DNA of 64,000 nucleotides, taken from Krasilnikovia cinnamomea (GTDB lineage Bacteria; Actinomycetota; Actinomycetes; Mycobacteriales; Micromonosporaceae). A program made the translations under genes and the position numbers. Location of the stretch: assembly GCF_004217545.1 (NCBI RefSeq), contig NZ_SHKY01000001.1:930001-994000 (forward strand), given 5' to 3'. Under the pieces are notes generated by a model. That model did no database searches and had not been told where the DNA came from. It was given only the letters and a program-made list of their open reading frames with translations. Of the stretch, positions 47,628 through 57,130 are shown piece after piece. The stretch's first letter is position 1; every line of letters begins with the position of its first letter.

Positions 47628-49685
47628 TCAGGCGTCGATGCTCTCCTCGTCGAGCCGGCCAGACGACTCGATCAGCCAGTTCTTGCGCGGCTCCACCCGC
47701 TCGCCCATCAGCAGGTCGAGCACCTGTTCGGCGTACTCGACGTCATCGAGCGTGATCCGCCGGACCGTCCGCACCGCCGGGTTCATCGTGGTGCTCCACA
47801 ACTCCTCGGCGTCCATCTCGCCGAGACCCTTGAACCGGGGCACCGGCTTCTGCACCTGCTTTCCGGCCTTCTCCAGGCGGGCGACGGTCGATTCCATCTC
47901 CTGCTGGGTGTAGGTGTAGATCGTTTCGGAGTTGCGACCCTTGGTGACCACCTTGTGCAGCGGGGGCATGGCGGCGAACAGCCGTCCGGCCTCGATCACG
48001 GGTCGCATGTACTTGGCAAAGAGCGTGATGAGCAGCGTGCGAATGTGCGAGCCGTCGACGTCCGCGTCCGCCATGATCAGCACGCGTCCGTAGCGGAGGC
48101 TCGACAGGTCGAAGGTGCGGCCGGAGCCCGCACCGAGCACCTGCACGATCGCGGAACACTCGGCGTTGTCCAACACCTGCTGCAGGCTGGCCTTCTGCAC
48201 GTTCAGGATCTTGCCGCGGATGGGCAATAGCGCCTGAAACTCGGACGATCGGGCCATTCTGGCGCTTCCGAGGGCCGAGTCGCCCTCCACGATGAACAAT
48301 TCCGACTCGGCGACGCCGGTGGAGCGGCAGTCGACCAGCTTGGGAGGCATCGAGGCGCCCTCGAGCGCGGTCTTGCGCCGGGCCGCGTCCTTCTGCTGCT
48401 TCTGGGTCAGCCGCACCCGGGCCGCGTCGACGATCTTCTGCAGCACCGTGCGGGCCTCGGCCTTGGTGCGCCGCCCCTCCAGCCACTCCTTGATGTGCGC
48501 CTCGACCAGCCCCTGCAGCACCCGGGTGATGCCCGCCGTGGACAGCTCGTCCTTGGTCTGCGAGGTGAACTGCGGCTCCGGGATGCGCACGTGGATGACC
48601 GCGGTCATGCCCTCCAGCAGGTCGTCCAGGACGGGCGGGTCCTCCTTGGGCTTGAGCAGCCCGCGCGCGTTGCGGATCGCCTCGGTCAGCGCCCGGACCA
48701 GGGCCCGCTCGAAACCCTTGCGGTGGGTGCCGCCGTGCATGTTGCGGATCGTGTTGGTGAAGCACTCGACGGTACGGTCGTAGCCCGTGCCCCAGCGGAA
48801 CGCGATCTCCACCTCGGCGCGCCGCTCCACGTTGGACTGCATGACGCCGTTGGCGTCGGCGGCGTTCTCCTTGTACGTCCCCTCGCCGGTGACCAGCAGG
48901 ATGCCGGAGACCGGCTTGTCACCCGGCGGGGCCAGGAACTCCACCATGTCGGTGAGGCCGTTCGGGTAGTGGAACGTCTCCGTGGTGGGCTCGGGGCGGG
49001 TCTCGTCGCGCAGCGAGTAGGTGACGCCGGGGACGAGGAACGCGGTGTTGCGCAGCTTGGCCCGCACGGATTCCACGTCGAGGCGGGCGGCGCCCTCGAA
49101 GTAGCGGGGGTCGTACCAGTAGCGCACGGAGGTGCCGGTGGCCTCGCCGCGCTTCATCTTGCGCACCATGCGCAGGCCGGACTCGCGGTGGAACTTGGCG
49201 TTCGGACCCGGGCCGTCGAAGACGCCCGGCACGCCGCGGTGGAACGACATCTCGTGGACCTTGCCGCCGCGCTTGACCGTGACGTCCAGGCGCAGGGAGA
49301 GCGCGTTGACCGCGGAGGCGCCGACGCCGTGCAGGCCGCCGGAGGTCTTGTAGCCCGAGCCGCCGAACTTGCCGCCGGCGTGCAGCCGGGTGAGCACCAG
49401 CTCGACGCCGGTGAGGCCGGACTTGGCGTTGACGTCGGTGGGGATGCCGCGGCCGTCGTCGTCGACCTGCACGGAGCCGTCGGCGTGCAGGGTGACCGCG
49501 ACGGTGGTGGCGAACTCGGCGACGCCCTCGTCGGTCGAGTTGTCGATGATCTCGTTGGCGAGGTGGTTGATGCCCCGGCTGTCGGTCGAGCCGATGTACA
49601 TGCCCGGGCGCTTGCGCACCGCGTCGAGGCCCTCAAGGTGGGTGAGGTCGTCGGCCCCGTACAAGGTCTCCGGTTGCGCAGTCAC
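47628..49685 (-). CDS. parE: DNA topoisomerase IV subunit B (ParE)
   Basis: A 685-residue ATPase subunit of type IIA topoisomerase. The GHKL site shows VRKRPGMYIGSTDSRGINHLANEIIDNSTDE, VDDDGRGIPTD and GGKFGGSGYKTSGGLHGVGASAVNALS. The transducer domain has its QTKDELST lysine loop. The TOPRIM domain has the EGDSA motif (LFIVEGDSALGSA) and ILIMADADVDGSHIRTLL. The C terminus reads PRFKGLGEMDAEELWSTTMNP. The GTG at 49685 has GGGAG about nine bases upstream. It is the first gene of the parE-parC operon. A second, gyrase-encoding pair is expected elsewhere in the genome. Confidence 0.9.
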   Translation of the reverse strand: MTAQPETLYGADDLTHLEGLDAVRKRPGMYIGSTDSRGINHLANEIIDNSTDEGVAEFATTVAVTLHADGSVQVDDDGRGIPTDVNAKSGLTGVELVLTRLHAGGKFGGSGYKTSGGLHGVGASAVNALSLRLDVTVKRGGKVHEMSFHRGVPGVFDGPGPNAKFHRESGLRMVRKMKRGEATGTSVRYWYDPRYFEGAARLDVESVRAKLRNTAFLVPGVTYSLRDETRPEPTTETFHYPNGLTDMVEFLAPPGDKPVSGILLVTGEGTYKENAADANGVMQSNVERRAEVEIAFRWGTGYDRTVECFTNTIRNMHGGTHRKGFERALVRALTEAIRNARGLLKPKEDPPVLDDLLEGMTAVIHVRIPEPQFTSQTKDELSTAGITRVLQGLVEAHIKEWLEGRRTKAEARTVLQKIVDAARVRLTQKQQKDAARRKTALEGASMPPKLVDCRSTGVAESELFIVEGDSALGSARMARSSEFQALLPIRGKILNVQKASLQQVLDNAECSAIVQVLGAGSGRTFDLSSLRYGRVLIMADADVDGSHIRTLLITLFAKYMRPVIEAGRLFAAMPPLHKVVTKGRNSETIYTYTQQEMESTVARLEKAGKQVQKPVPRFKGLGEMDAEELWSTTMNPAVRTVRRITLDDVEYAEQVLDLLMGERVEPRKNWLIESSGRLDEESIDA

Positions 49686-49843
49686 GAGGTGGTACTCCCG
49701 AGCGAGGTGGCGATCGACCCGGCGAGCCTACCGGTCACCTCCGACGAGATTGCGGAGATGAGTGGAGCCCGCCGGGTCGCGCCCGGGCACAAGACGGACA
49801 AACGCCGTCAGGGCGTGAGCGACGACACGTCCGTGGCAATGCA

Positions 49844-50464
49844 CTACGCGGCGACCAGGGCGCGCTCCGCGGGGCGCGCGGCGGGGACGGCGGCGCTCAG
49901 GGCGCGCCAGAGCTCGACGGGGTACGGCCGGCCGGTGATCGCCATCGGGGGCAGCTCCTGGTAGGCGATCAGCGTGTCGGTGACCTGCCGGGTCTGCGCG
50001 CAGACCACCACGGTGTCGTGCGGGGCGTACGTCTGCAGCCGCGACGCGGTGATGACCACCCGGCCGCTGACCATGCCCTGCCCGCCGTCGCGGGCCGCGT
50101 CGAGGTCCACGATCACCTCGCCGGTGGCGACACCGACCCGGGTCCGTACGGTGAACAGCCCGGCCAGCAGCCGCCCCCGCAGCGCCTGCTGGACGGCCAG
50201 CCCGGCCCGCACCGCGTCGCGCGCGGCGGCCACGGGGTCGCCGTCGACGCCGAAGACGGCCAGGACCGCGTCGCCGACGAACTTCTCCACCACTCCGCCG
50301 AACCGGCGCACCACGGTCGAAACGCGGGCGAAGTACTCCATCTGCAGCGCCCGTACCTCGGCGCAGTCGAGCTCCTCCACCAGGGCGGTGTATCCGACGA
50401 TGTCGATGAACATGACCGTCACGTGCTGCCGACGGCACCGGGCTGGGCTCGTCACGACGTTCAT
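49844..50464 (-). CDS. Class III adenylate/guanylate cyclase
   Basis: A 206-residue single-domain class III nucleotide cyclase, predicted cytoplasmic. The first metal-binding Asp lies in VTVMFIDIVGYTALVEEL and the second in GGVVEKFVGDAVLAVFGV. A further conserved region is VRTRVGVATGEVIVDL, and the transition-state Asn/Arg region corresponds to GRVVITASRLQTYA. Here Arg is present but the canonical Asn appears to be Thr or Ser. ATG 50464 has GAGGTGG just upstream. It is divergent from the large LuxR regulator. Whether it makes cAMP or cGMP cannot be told. Confidence 0.82.
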   Translation of the reverse strand: MNVVTSPARCRRQHVTVMFIDIVGYTALVEELDCAEVRALQMEYFARVSTVVRRFGGVVEKFVGDAVLAVFGVDGDPVAAARDAVRAGLAVQQALRGRLLAGLFTVRTRVGVATGEVIVDLDAARDGGQGMVSGRVVITASRLQTYAPHDTVVVCAQTRQVTDTLIAYQELPPMAITGRPYPVELWRALSAAVPAARPAERALVAA

Positions 50465-50638
50465 GGCCACCTCGCTTCCCCGCGGTCGTGTTGGTGTCCT
50501 CACGCTGCCAGCCGGGCCTTTCGGAGGGATCCGCAGAACGACGTATCTCTGACACGGCCATCGACGGTCAGGTTTGTGACGCAGAACAGTCCGAACCGGG
50601 GAGAACGTGCTAGCCCCTTTCGGTTTAGGCTGCCGGGC

Positions 50639-53461
50639 ATGGCCAGCGAGGGGGACGAGGCGCCACTGGTCGGGCGCGCGGCCACACTGGCTGAGCTACG
50701 TTCGGACCTTTCGGACGTCGGCCCGGCCGGGACGGCCGCCGTCTTCGTGACCGGTGAGAGCGGCGTCGGCAAGAGCCGGCTGCTGCAGGAGACCGCCGAC
50801 GCGATGCGTGCGGCGGGTGCCGCCGTACTCTCCGGGGCCTGTCTGGACATCGGTGACGCCTCGCCGTTGCACCCGGTGCTGCAGGCCCTGCGCCGGTGCG
50901 GCCCGGCGCCGGACGCGGCGCCGACCGGCGGGCCGCCGGACGAGGCGGGGGCCCTGCTGGAGTGGGTGTCGCAGCGGTTGCAGGCGATCGCGGGCGACCG
51001 CCCGCTGCTGCTCGTCCTGGACGACCTGCAGTGGGCCGACCGCAGCACCCGGCAGCTGCTGCTCTACCTGCTGGCCGGGCTGGGCGAGGTCAACCTGTCC
51101 GTGCTGGCCGCGGTGCGGGCCGAGTCGCTGCAGGGTGCGCACCCGCTGCGCCGGGTGCTGGCGGAGCTGCGGCGGCTGCGATCGGTACGGGTGCTCGACC
51201 TGGCCCCGCTCGATCAGGACGGCACCCGGGAGCTGGTCCGGGCCATCGCGGGTGAGCAGGTGGCGGCCGAGGACGCCGAGCGGGTCTTCAAGCGCAGCGG
51301 TGGTAACCCGTTCGTGGCCGAGGAACTGGCGCGGGATCTGCGCGACGGCCGGGCCGAGCTGTCCGACACGCTGCGGGAGATCTTCCTGGCCCGCGTGGAC
51401 GAGCTGCCCAAGCACGCGCACGCGGTGGTGCACGCGATCGCGGCCGGGGTGGAGCCGGTGGAGCACCCGGTGCTGTCCCGGGTGGTGCAGCTGGGCGACG
51501 GCGAGCTGCTGGAGGCGGTCCGGGCCGCGGTCGCGCACCGGTTCGTGCTCGGCGAGGCCGACGGGTACCGGCTGCGGCACCGGCTGGTGGCCGAGGTGCT
51601 GGAGCAGGAGGTGCTGCCCGCCGAACGGGCCGCCCTGCACCGCCGGTACGCCGAGGCCCTCGAAGCCGATCCCGCCGCCGACCACGCCGCGCTGGCGCAC
51701 CACTGGCAGCAGGCCGGCGAACCGTTGCGGGCGCTGCCCGCCGTGGTGGCGGCGGCCCGCGACGCGGAGCGACTGTACGGCTTCTCGGAGGCGCACCGGT
51801 ACTGGACGGTGGCGTTGGAGCTGGCCGGCGAGGGCACCCCGGAGACCGGTCGCACGGAGTTGCTGTCGCACGCGGCCGAGTCGGCGTACCAGTGCGGGGA
51901 GCACGCGCTGGCCCTGGCCCGCCTGGAGGAGCTGGCCGGGCGGCCGGACGCCCCGGGCGTCTGCACGCTGCACCTGCGCCGGGCCAAGTACCTGGCGGCG
52001 GCGGGCCGGACCGCCACCGCCGAGACGGAGTACGAGAAGGCGCTGGCGCTGGCCGACTGCACCCCGCGGGAGAAGGCCAGCGCCGCGGCCCACCTGGCGG
52101 AACTGCTGCTGCACCTGGGCCGGTACGCCGACGCGAACGCCCGCGCCCGGGAGGCGCTGGAGTTGGCGGAGCTGGACGGCGCCACGGCCGACCTGGTCCG
52201 GGCCAGCGCGGCGCTGGGCTTCAGTTCGGCGTTCCGGGAGGATCCGGACGCGGGGCTGGCGGTGATCCGGCACGCGGTCGAGATCGCGGAACGCTCGGGG
52301 CACCCCGACGACATCGGCTGCGCGTACCTGCACCTGGCCGAGCTGCTCACCGGGCCGCTGAACAGCCTGGAGGAGGGCGTGCTGGTGGCCCGCCGGGGCG
52401 CGGAGAAGCTGGCCGCGCTCGGGGTGGGGCGCACGTACCAGACGCGGCTGCTGGCGATCGCCGCGAACGGGCTGTTCCGGGTCGGCCAGTGGGCCGAGGC
52501 GGACCGGGTGCTGGCCGACGCGATGCGGCACCGCCCGTCCGGCGCGGACGCGGTGGAGTTGCTGCTGGCCCGGTGCCGGCTGTGGGTGGGCTTCGGCAAC
52601 GAGGAGGCCGCCGACCGGGATCTGGACGCGATCGCCACGATGCTGGCCGGTGGCGGGGCCCGGCATGTGCTGCCGATGCTGACGTTGCGGGCCGGGCTGG
52701 CGATGTGGCGGGGCCGGCACGCGGAGGCGCGCGCCGCGGTGCAGCGCGGGCTCACCGAGACCCGCTCCGACGATCTGGTGCTGCTCGGGGTGCTGGCCTG
52801 GCACGGGCTGCGGGCGGAGGCGGAGGCGCACGCGTCCGGCGACGTGCCCGTGGACTCCGCTGTGGTGCGCCGGTTGAAGGTGGTCGTGGACCGGATGGGT
52901 CAGGGTGCCGGTGACGCGGCCGCCCCGGTCCGGGCCGTCATCGACGGGTACGTGGAGCTGTGCGCGGCCGAGCTGAGCCGCCTGGAGGACCGGCCCGACC
53001 CGGAGCCGTGGGCCCGCGCCGCCGCCACCTGGGACCGCCGCAAACAGCCCTACCCGGCGGCGTACGCGCGGCTGCGCCAGGCCGAGGCGGCGCTGGCCCG
53101 CAAGTCCCGCCGGGCCGTCGCGGTGACCGCGCTGCGGCAGGCGTTCGAGACCGCCCAGGCGATGGGTGCCCGGCCGTTCGCGGCCGAGATCAGCGCGCTG
53201 GCGGCCCGCGCGCGGGTGCCGCTGACCAGCGACGACACGGTCGACGTGGGTCCGGCGGCCCCCGCCGACGAGCTGGGTGTGCTGACCGAGCGCGAGCGTG
53301 AGGTGCTGGCCGCGGTGGCGGAGGGCCTGACCAACAAGGAGATCGGCCACCGGCTGTTCATCAGCGAGCGGACGGTCGGGGTCCACGTCGGGCACATCTT
53401 CGACAAGCTTCAGGTACGCACGCGGGTGCAGGCCAGCAGGGTCTTCCTGCGTGCGGCGTGA
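50639..53461 (+). CDS. LuxR-family (LAL) ATP-binding transcriptional regulator
   Basis: A 940-residue large ATP-binding LuxR regulator of the MalT/LAL type. The N-terminal AAA domain has Walker A (VFVTGESGVGKSRLL) and Walker B (LLLVLDDLQWADRS). A long middle of TPR-like helical repeats (about 400-850) follows. The C-terminal LuxR helix-turn-helix is LTEREREVLAAVAEGLTNKEIG and SERTVGVHVGHIFDKLQVRTR. Such regulators often control antibiotic or sugar-use genes and respond to a ligand bound by the repeats. The start has no clear ribosome site. TAGGCT lies seven bases upstream, so translation is probably leaderless. Confidence 0.92.
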   Translation: MASEGDEAPLVGRAATLAELRSDLSDVGPAGTAAVFVTGESGVGKSRLLQETADAMRAAGAAVLSGACLDIGDASPLHPVLQALRRCGPAPDAAPTGGPPDEAGALLEWVSQRLQAIAGDRPLLLVLDDLQWADRSTRQLLLYLLAGLGEVNLSVLAAVRAESLQGAHPLRRVLAELRRLRSVRVLDLAPLDQDGTRELVRAIAGEQVAAEDAERVFKRSGGNPFVAEELARDLRDGRAELSDTLREIFLARVDELPKHAHAVVHAIAAGVEPVEHPVLSRVVQLGDGELLEAVRAAVAHRFVLGEADGYRLRHRLVAEVLEQEVLPAERAALHRRYAEALEADPAADHAALAHHWQQAGEPLRALPAVVAAARDAERLYGFSEAHRYWTVALELAGEGTPETGRTELLSHAAESAYQCGEHALALARLEELAGRPDAPGVCTLHLRRAKYLAAAGRTATAETEYEKALALADCTPREKASAAAHLAELLLHLGRYADANARAREALELAELDGATADLVRASAALGFSSAFREDPDAGLAVIRHAVEIAERSGHPDDIGCAYLHLAELLTGPLNSLEEGVLVARRGAEKLAALGVGRTYQTRLLAIAANGLFRVGQWAEADRVLADAMRHRPSGADAVELLLARCRLWVGFGNEEAADRDLDAIATMLAGGGARHVLPMLTLRAGLAMWRGRHAEARAAVQRGLTETRSDDLVLLGVLAWHGLRAEAEAHASGDVPVDSAVVRRLKVVVDRMGQGAGDAAAPVRAVIDGYVELCAAELSRLEDRPDPEPWARAAATWDRRKQPYPAAYARLRQAEAALARKSRRAVAVTALRQAFETAQAMGARPFAAEISALAARARVPLTSDDTVDVGPAAPADELGVLTEREREVLAAVAEGLTNKEIGHRLFISERTVGVHVGHIFDKLQVRTRVQASRVFLRAA

Positions 53462-53544
53462 CCTTTCCGTGACCTACGTACGCCGAATACGTCGTTCTAC
53501 GGATCCCCGTACGCATCCGGGATGCAAGGCTGTTGGCACGGGGG

Positions 53545-53579
53545 AGCACCGCCCGGTGACGAGGTCGCCGGGCGGTGCT
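53545..53579 (+). terminator. Hairpin downstream of the LAL regulator gene
   Basis: AGCACCGCCCGG (53545-53556) pairs perfectly with CCGGGCGGTGCT (53568-53579) around an 11-base loop. It lies about 85 bases past the regulator stop and 45 before the next start, so it could also act in the leader of the next gene. Confidence 0.55.
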
Positions 53580-53623
53580 AGGGGGCCCCGGAGGACCTGA
53601 CTCACGCTGGTGGAGGCAAACCG

Positions 53624-54394
53624 ATGACGGAGTCGGTCTGGGGATCCGTGCACGACGACATGACCGCCCTGCTGAGCGGGCATCCCGACGACGTGCCCGC
53701 CGTCGTGGACCAGCTCACCAAGCTGCAGGACGTCCTGGAACGGGTGCCGCCGCTGCTGGCCAGCAACCCGCTCGCGGACTTCAACCGGCTGTACCTGAAG
53801 ATCACTACGTCCGTACTCGAACGGCTCTACGCCGGACGCTTCGCCGACCCGGCGTTCCTGGCCCGGCTGGACGTCGAGTTCGCGGCCCGCTACTTCGACG
53901 CGCTGCGCCAGTTCGGCGACGGAAGCACCTGCTGCCCCCGGGCCTGGGGCGTGCTGCTGCGCCGCGTCGCCGGTCCGGACTGCCGCCCGCTGCCGTCGGC
54001 CGCCGCCGGGGTCAACGCCCACATCAACTTCGACCTGCCGTTCGCGCTGGTCACCACGTTCGACCACCTGGGCAGCGATCCGATCGACGACAGCGACCAG
54101 CACCGCGACTACCTGCAGATCAACGAGATCTTCGCGGAGAACATCCCGGGTCTGCGGCGCGGCTACCTGGAGCGGTGGCAGCTGCTCATCGACACCATGA
54201 ACGGCGACCTCGACGACTGGTGGCAGGGCGAGCTGATCGAGTACACCCGCGACGTGGCCTGGCGCAACGCGCAGAAGCTCTGGGCCGTACGTCATGATCT
54301 CGCGGGCCTGGCGCAGGAGCGTGACCGGCTCGACCAGAACGCGGCCAGCCTGGGCCGCCTGCTGCTGTCTCCTCTGGGGGCCTTCCTGCAGTGA
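53624..54394 (+). CDS. DUF5995 family protein
   Basis: A 256-residue soluble protein of the DUF5995 family, no known activity. Typical segments are DFNRLYLKITTSVLERLYAGRFADPAFLARLDVEFAARYFDAL, a Cys pair (GSTCCPRAWGVLL), and the signature GVNAHINFDLPFALVTTF with its His and Asp. The DYLQINEIFAENIPGLRRGYL segment also matches. The conserved His/Asp/Glu residues resemble a metal site but this is not established. A GGAGGC ribosome site lies upstream of ATG 53624. Convergent with the lipoprotein gene across a 12-bp hairpin. Confidence 0.85.
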   Translation: MTESVWGSVHDDMTALLSGHPDDVPAVVDQLTKLQDVLERVPPLLASNPLADFNRLYLKITTSVLERLYAGRFADPAFLARLDVEFAARYFDALRQFGDGSTCCPRAWGVLLRRVAGPDCRPLPSAAAGVNAHINFDLPFALVTTFDHLGSDPIDDSDQHRDYLQINEIFAENIPGLRRGYLERWQLLIDTMNGDLDDWWQGELIEYTRDVAWRNAQKLWAVRHDLAGLAQERDRLDQNAASLGRLLLSPLGAFLQ

Positions 54395-54398
54395 GCGT

Positions 54399-54432
54399 CC
54401 CGGGCCCGCGCCGGGGAGGACGCGGGCCCGGG
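54399..54432. terminator. Hairpin between convergent genes
   Basis: CCCGGGCCCGCG (54399-54410) pairs perfectly with CGCGGGCCCGGG (54421-54432) around a ten-base loop, between the DUF5995 gene and the lipoprotein gene. Confidence 0.75.
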
Positions 54433-54439
54433 TCGCGGA

Positions 54440-54964
54440 TCACTTGACGGCGATGAGCCGGGCCGTGGCGGTGTCGCCGTCCTTCAGGCCCGCGACGCCG
54501 ACCTGCGCGCCGGCCTTGATCGCGGAGGTCTCGGCGGGCTTGCGGTCCTGCCGCACCTTCAGCCTGTCGCCGAAGCTCCAGGTCTGCGCGAAGCCATCGG
54601 TGGACTTCACGGTCACCCCGTCCGCGCTGACGGCGGTGACCGTGCCGCGCTGCACGACGACCGTCCTGACGCCGCTCTTGGTCTGCACGGTGACCTCGCC
54701 GTGCAGGGTGTTCTTGCGCAGGAAGCGGCGGCCGGTGCCCTGCCCCGGCCCGTGCCTCTTCGCGTCGGCGGAGGCCGCGGTGGACGGCGTCGTGTCGTCC
54801 TCCAGCCCGGTCTCGAACCCGACCTGGGCCAGCACGGTCGCCTCGTCGGAGACGTCCGCGGCAGCCGCGGCGGGGGTGCTCGGGCCGGCGCCGCACGCGG
54901 TCAGGCCGAGCAGGCCCGCCAGCGACACCGTGGTGAGGGTCAGGGCGATCCGGGTACGTGTCAT
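54440..54964 (-). CDS. DUF5666-like lipoprotein
   Basis: A 174-residue lipoprotein. The leader ends LLGLTACGAG, a good lipobox. After an acidic, Ala-rich linker and a basic patch (KRHGPGQGTGRRFLRK) comes a beta-barrel-like part. It reads HGEVTVQTKSGVRTVVVQRGTVTAVSADGVTVKSTDG and then AGAQVGVAGLKDGDTATARLI, matching DUF5666-type OB-like repeats. ATG 54964 has GGGAAGG upstream. It is the third gene of an operon with a response regulator and kinase. Most likely it is a target or accessory sensor of the two-component pair, by context. Confidence 0.75.
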   Translation of the reverse strand: MTRTRIALTLTTVSLAGLLGLTACGAGPSTPAAAAADVSDEATVLAQVGFETGLEDDTTPSTAASADAKRHGPGQGTGRRFLRKNTLHGEVTVQTKSGVRTVVVQRGTVTAVSADGVTVKSTDGFAQTWSFGDRLKVRQDRKPAETSAIKAGAQVGVAGLKDGDTATARLIAVK

Positions 54965-54999
54965 GGTGATCAGCCTTCCCGGGCCGTGCTCGGGGCTGG

Positions 55000-56352
55000 T
55001 CAGCGCTGTGTTCGGGCCGGGTAAGGAAGCTCGACCGTGAACCGGGCGCCGCCCTCGGCGGCATGGCCCGCCTCGATCGTGCCGCCGAGCCGCGCCACCA
55101 GCCGCGCGGCCAGCGCCAGGCCGAGCCCGCTGCCGACCTTGCGGATGCCCCGGTAGCGCTGGTGCAACGCACCCCGCTGGAACGCCACGGCCAGGTCGTC
55201 GTCGGTGAAGCCGGGGCCGCCGTCGCGCACCTCGACCACCCCGCCGGTGGCCGCGGCCCGGGCGGCCAGCACCAGCGGCGCGCCCGGCGGGACGATGCGC
55301 AGCGCGTTCTCGCAGAGCCCGTCGAGGACCTGGCGGATCCGGCCGGGATCGGTGTGCACGACGATCGGCTCCGGCGGCGCCTCGACCAGCAGCCGGGGCC
55401 CGTCCGGGACGCACCGGGGCGCCCACGCTTCGGCGGCCGCGCGGACCAGCTCCGCGAGGTCCACCTCGACGACGTCGATCGGCAGGTCGGCCGCCTCCAG
55501 CCGGGACAACACGAGCAGGTCGGCGATGAGCCGGTCCAGCCGTTCCGCCTCCGCCAGCATGGTGGCTCCGGCCTTCGGGGCGCCCTCGGCACCCACCACC
55601 CCGTCGGCGAGCGCCTCGGCGTACCCCCGGATCGTGGAAAGCGGCGTACGCAGCTCGTGTGACACCGACAGCAGGAAGTCGCGTTCCCGGCCCTCGCTGG
55701 TCTCCAGCGCCGCGGCGAGCTGGTTGAACGCACCGGCCAGCTCCGTGGCCTCGGCGGGCGGGCGCACCGCCAGCCGCACCGTGCGCTCCCCCGCCGCCAG
55801 TTGCGCGGCGGCCGCCGCGGCCTGCCGGATCGGGCGCGCGATGAACCGGGCCAGCAGGGCCCCGGCCAGCACCCCGCAGGCCAGCCCGGCCAGCAGCGCC
55901 AGCCACACCCCGCGCAGCACCCGGGCAGCGGTGCCGGTGGCCGGGCGGGTGAGCACCACCCCCGCGTCGTTGCCCCTCAGCGGGCGGCCCGCGATCAGCA
56001 TGGCCCGGCCCCCGACGACGCCGCGCGTGTTCACCTGCGAGCCGTTCGCGACCTGCTGCACGATCCGCGGCGGCAGGCCGGGCGTGTCCGCCACGCCGCG
56101 GCGGATCAGGTACACCTGGACGCCCTCCTCGCGCAGCTGGCTGACGATCTTCTCGCGCGCCGCCGGGCGCTCGGTGCGCAGCAGCTCGACCGCGATGGCG
56201 CTCTTGTCCTGCAGGTCCACGCGGGCCGCGGTGTTGGCGGTGCGGACCGCGATCGGCACCGCCACCAGGGCCGTGACGATCACCGCGACGACCGCCGTGG
56301 CCGCAGTGACCAGGACGACCCGCCCGGCCAGGGTGCGGAAGAAGTCACGCAT
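55000..56352 (-). CDS. Membrane sensor histidine kinase (HAMP-HisKA-HATPase)
   Basis: A 450-residue sensor kinase. Membrane helices lie at about 12-34 and 148-171 and flank a periplasmic domain of about 110 residues. HAMP (about 172-225) is followed by HisKA with His232 in SVSHELRTPLSTIRGYAEAL. HATPase has an N-box that is slightly degenerate (VLDGLCENALRIVP), and DGGPGFTDDDL and GSGLGLAL boxes. ATG 56352 is preferred because it overlaps the regulator gene by eight bases. It would phosphorylate the adjacent response regulator. The stimulus is unknown, but the downstream lipoprotein suggests an envelope signal. Confidence 0.9.
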   Translation of the reverse strand: MRDFFRTLAGRVVLVTAATAVVAVIVTALVAVPIAVRTANTAARVDLQDKSAIAVELLRTERPAAREKIVSQLREEGVQVYLIRRGVADTPGLPPRIVQQVANGSQVNTRGVVGGRAMLIAGRPLRGNDAGVVLTRPATGTAARVLRGVWLALLAGLACGVLAGALLARFIARPIRQAAAAAAQLAAGERTVRLAVRPPAEATELAGAFNQLAAALETSEGRERDFLLSVSHELRTPLSTIRGYAEALADGVVGAEGAPKAGATMLAEAERLDRLIADLLVLSRLEAADLPIDVVEVDLAELVRAAAEAWAPRCVPDGPRLLVEAPPEPIVVHTDPGRIRQVLDGLCENALRIVPPGAPLVLAARAAATGGVVEVRDGGPGFTDDDLAVAFQRGALHQRYRGIRKVGSGLGLALAARLVARLGGTIEAGHAAEGGARFTVELPYPARTQR

Positions 56353-57034
56353 CGGCGGTGTAGCCGACGCCACGGACCGTCCGGATCAGGTGCGCGGCGT
56401 CGCCGAGCTTCGCGCGGACCTGCGCGACATGCACATCGACCGTACGGGTGCCCGCGTGCGAGGCGTACCCCCACACGCTGGCCAGCAGCTCCTCGCGGGT
56501 GAACACCCGCCCGGGGCGGCCCAGCAGGTGCCCGAGCAGGTCGAACTCCGTGGGGGTCAGCGCCAGCCGGCTGCCGTCGACCGTCACCTGGCGCCGGGCC
56601 GGGTCCAGCGTCACCGGCCCCAGGGTGCGCACCGGGGAGTCCGGCGGTCCCGCCGCGCGGCGCAGCAGCCCCTTGACCCGGGCGACGAGTTCCCGGGGGC
56701 TGAACGGCTTGGTGACGTAGTCGTCGCCGCCCAGCTCCAGGCCGAGGATGCGGTCCACCTCGTCGTCCCGGGCGGTGAGGAAGATGACCGGGGTCCAGTC
56801 ACCGTCGGCGCGCAGCCGGCGGCAGATCTCGGTGCCCTCCATGCCCGGCAGCGCGATGTCCAGCACGCAGACCACCGGGCGCAGCCGGCGCGCGGCGGCC
56901 AGGCCGGCGGCGCCGTCGTGCTCCACGTGCACGCCGAAGCCGTCGCGGGACAGGTACAGCCGGACCAGGTCGGCGATCGGGCGCTCGTCCTCGACGACGA
57001 GCACCAACCCCTTGCCGGCCTGCGATTCGGTCAC
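56345..57034 (-). CDS. OmpR-family response regulator
   Basis: A 229-residue response regulator. The receiver has the acidic pair VVEDERP, the phospho-acceptor Asp59 in VCVLDIALPGMEG, the Thr/Ser in VIFLTARDDEVDR and the Lys in YVTKPFSPRELVARV. The C-terminal winged-helix domain (LTPTEFDLLGHLLGRPGRVFTREELLASVWG, VDVHVAQVRAKLG, IRTVRGVGY) is of OmpR/PhoB type. GTG 57034 is chosen; the ribosome site is weak. It is first in the regulator-kinase-lipoprotein operon. Confidence 0.93.
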   Translation of the reverse strand: MTESQAGKGLVLVVEDERPIADLVRLYLSRDGFGVHVEHDGAAGLAAARRLRPVVCVLDIALPGMEGTEICRRLRADGDWTPVIFLTARDDEVDRILGLELGGDDYVTKPFSPRELVARVKGLLRRAAGPPDSPVRTLGPVTLDPARRQVTVDGSRLALTPTEFDLLGHLLGRPGRVFTREELLASVWGYASHAGTRTVDVHVAQVRAKLGDAAHLIRTVRGVGYTADA

Positions 57035-57130
57035 GGACCCATCATGCCGGGCGGGTCCGCGCCCCGGTGTTCGGGCAACGTAAGGGCGGGGCCCGGGCAT
57101 AGGCTGACCGGGTTCACAAGGAGGCAGCTC

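Noticed and set aside
45079..49685. Calling the topoisomerase pair gyrA/gyrB
   Set aside because: The A subunit C terminus lacks a visible GyrA box and the gene order parE-parC with these start motifs fits the second actinobacterial pair better. A gyrase pair elsewhere would confirm.
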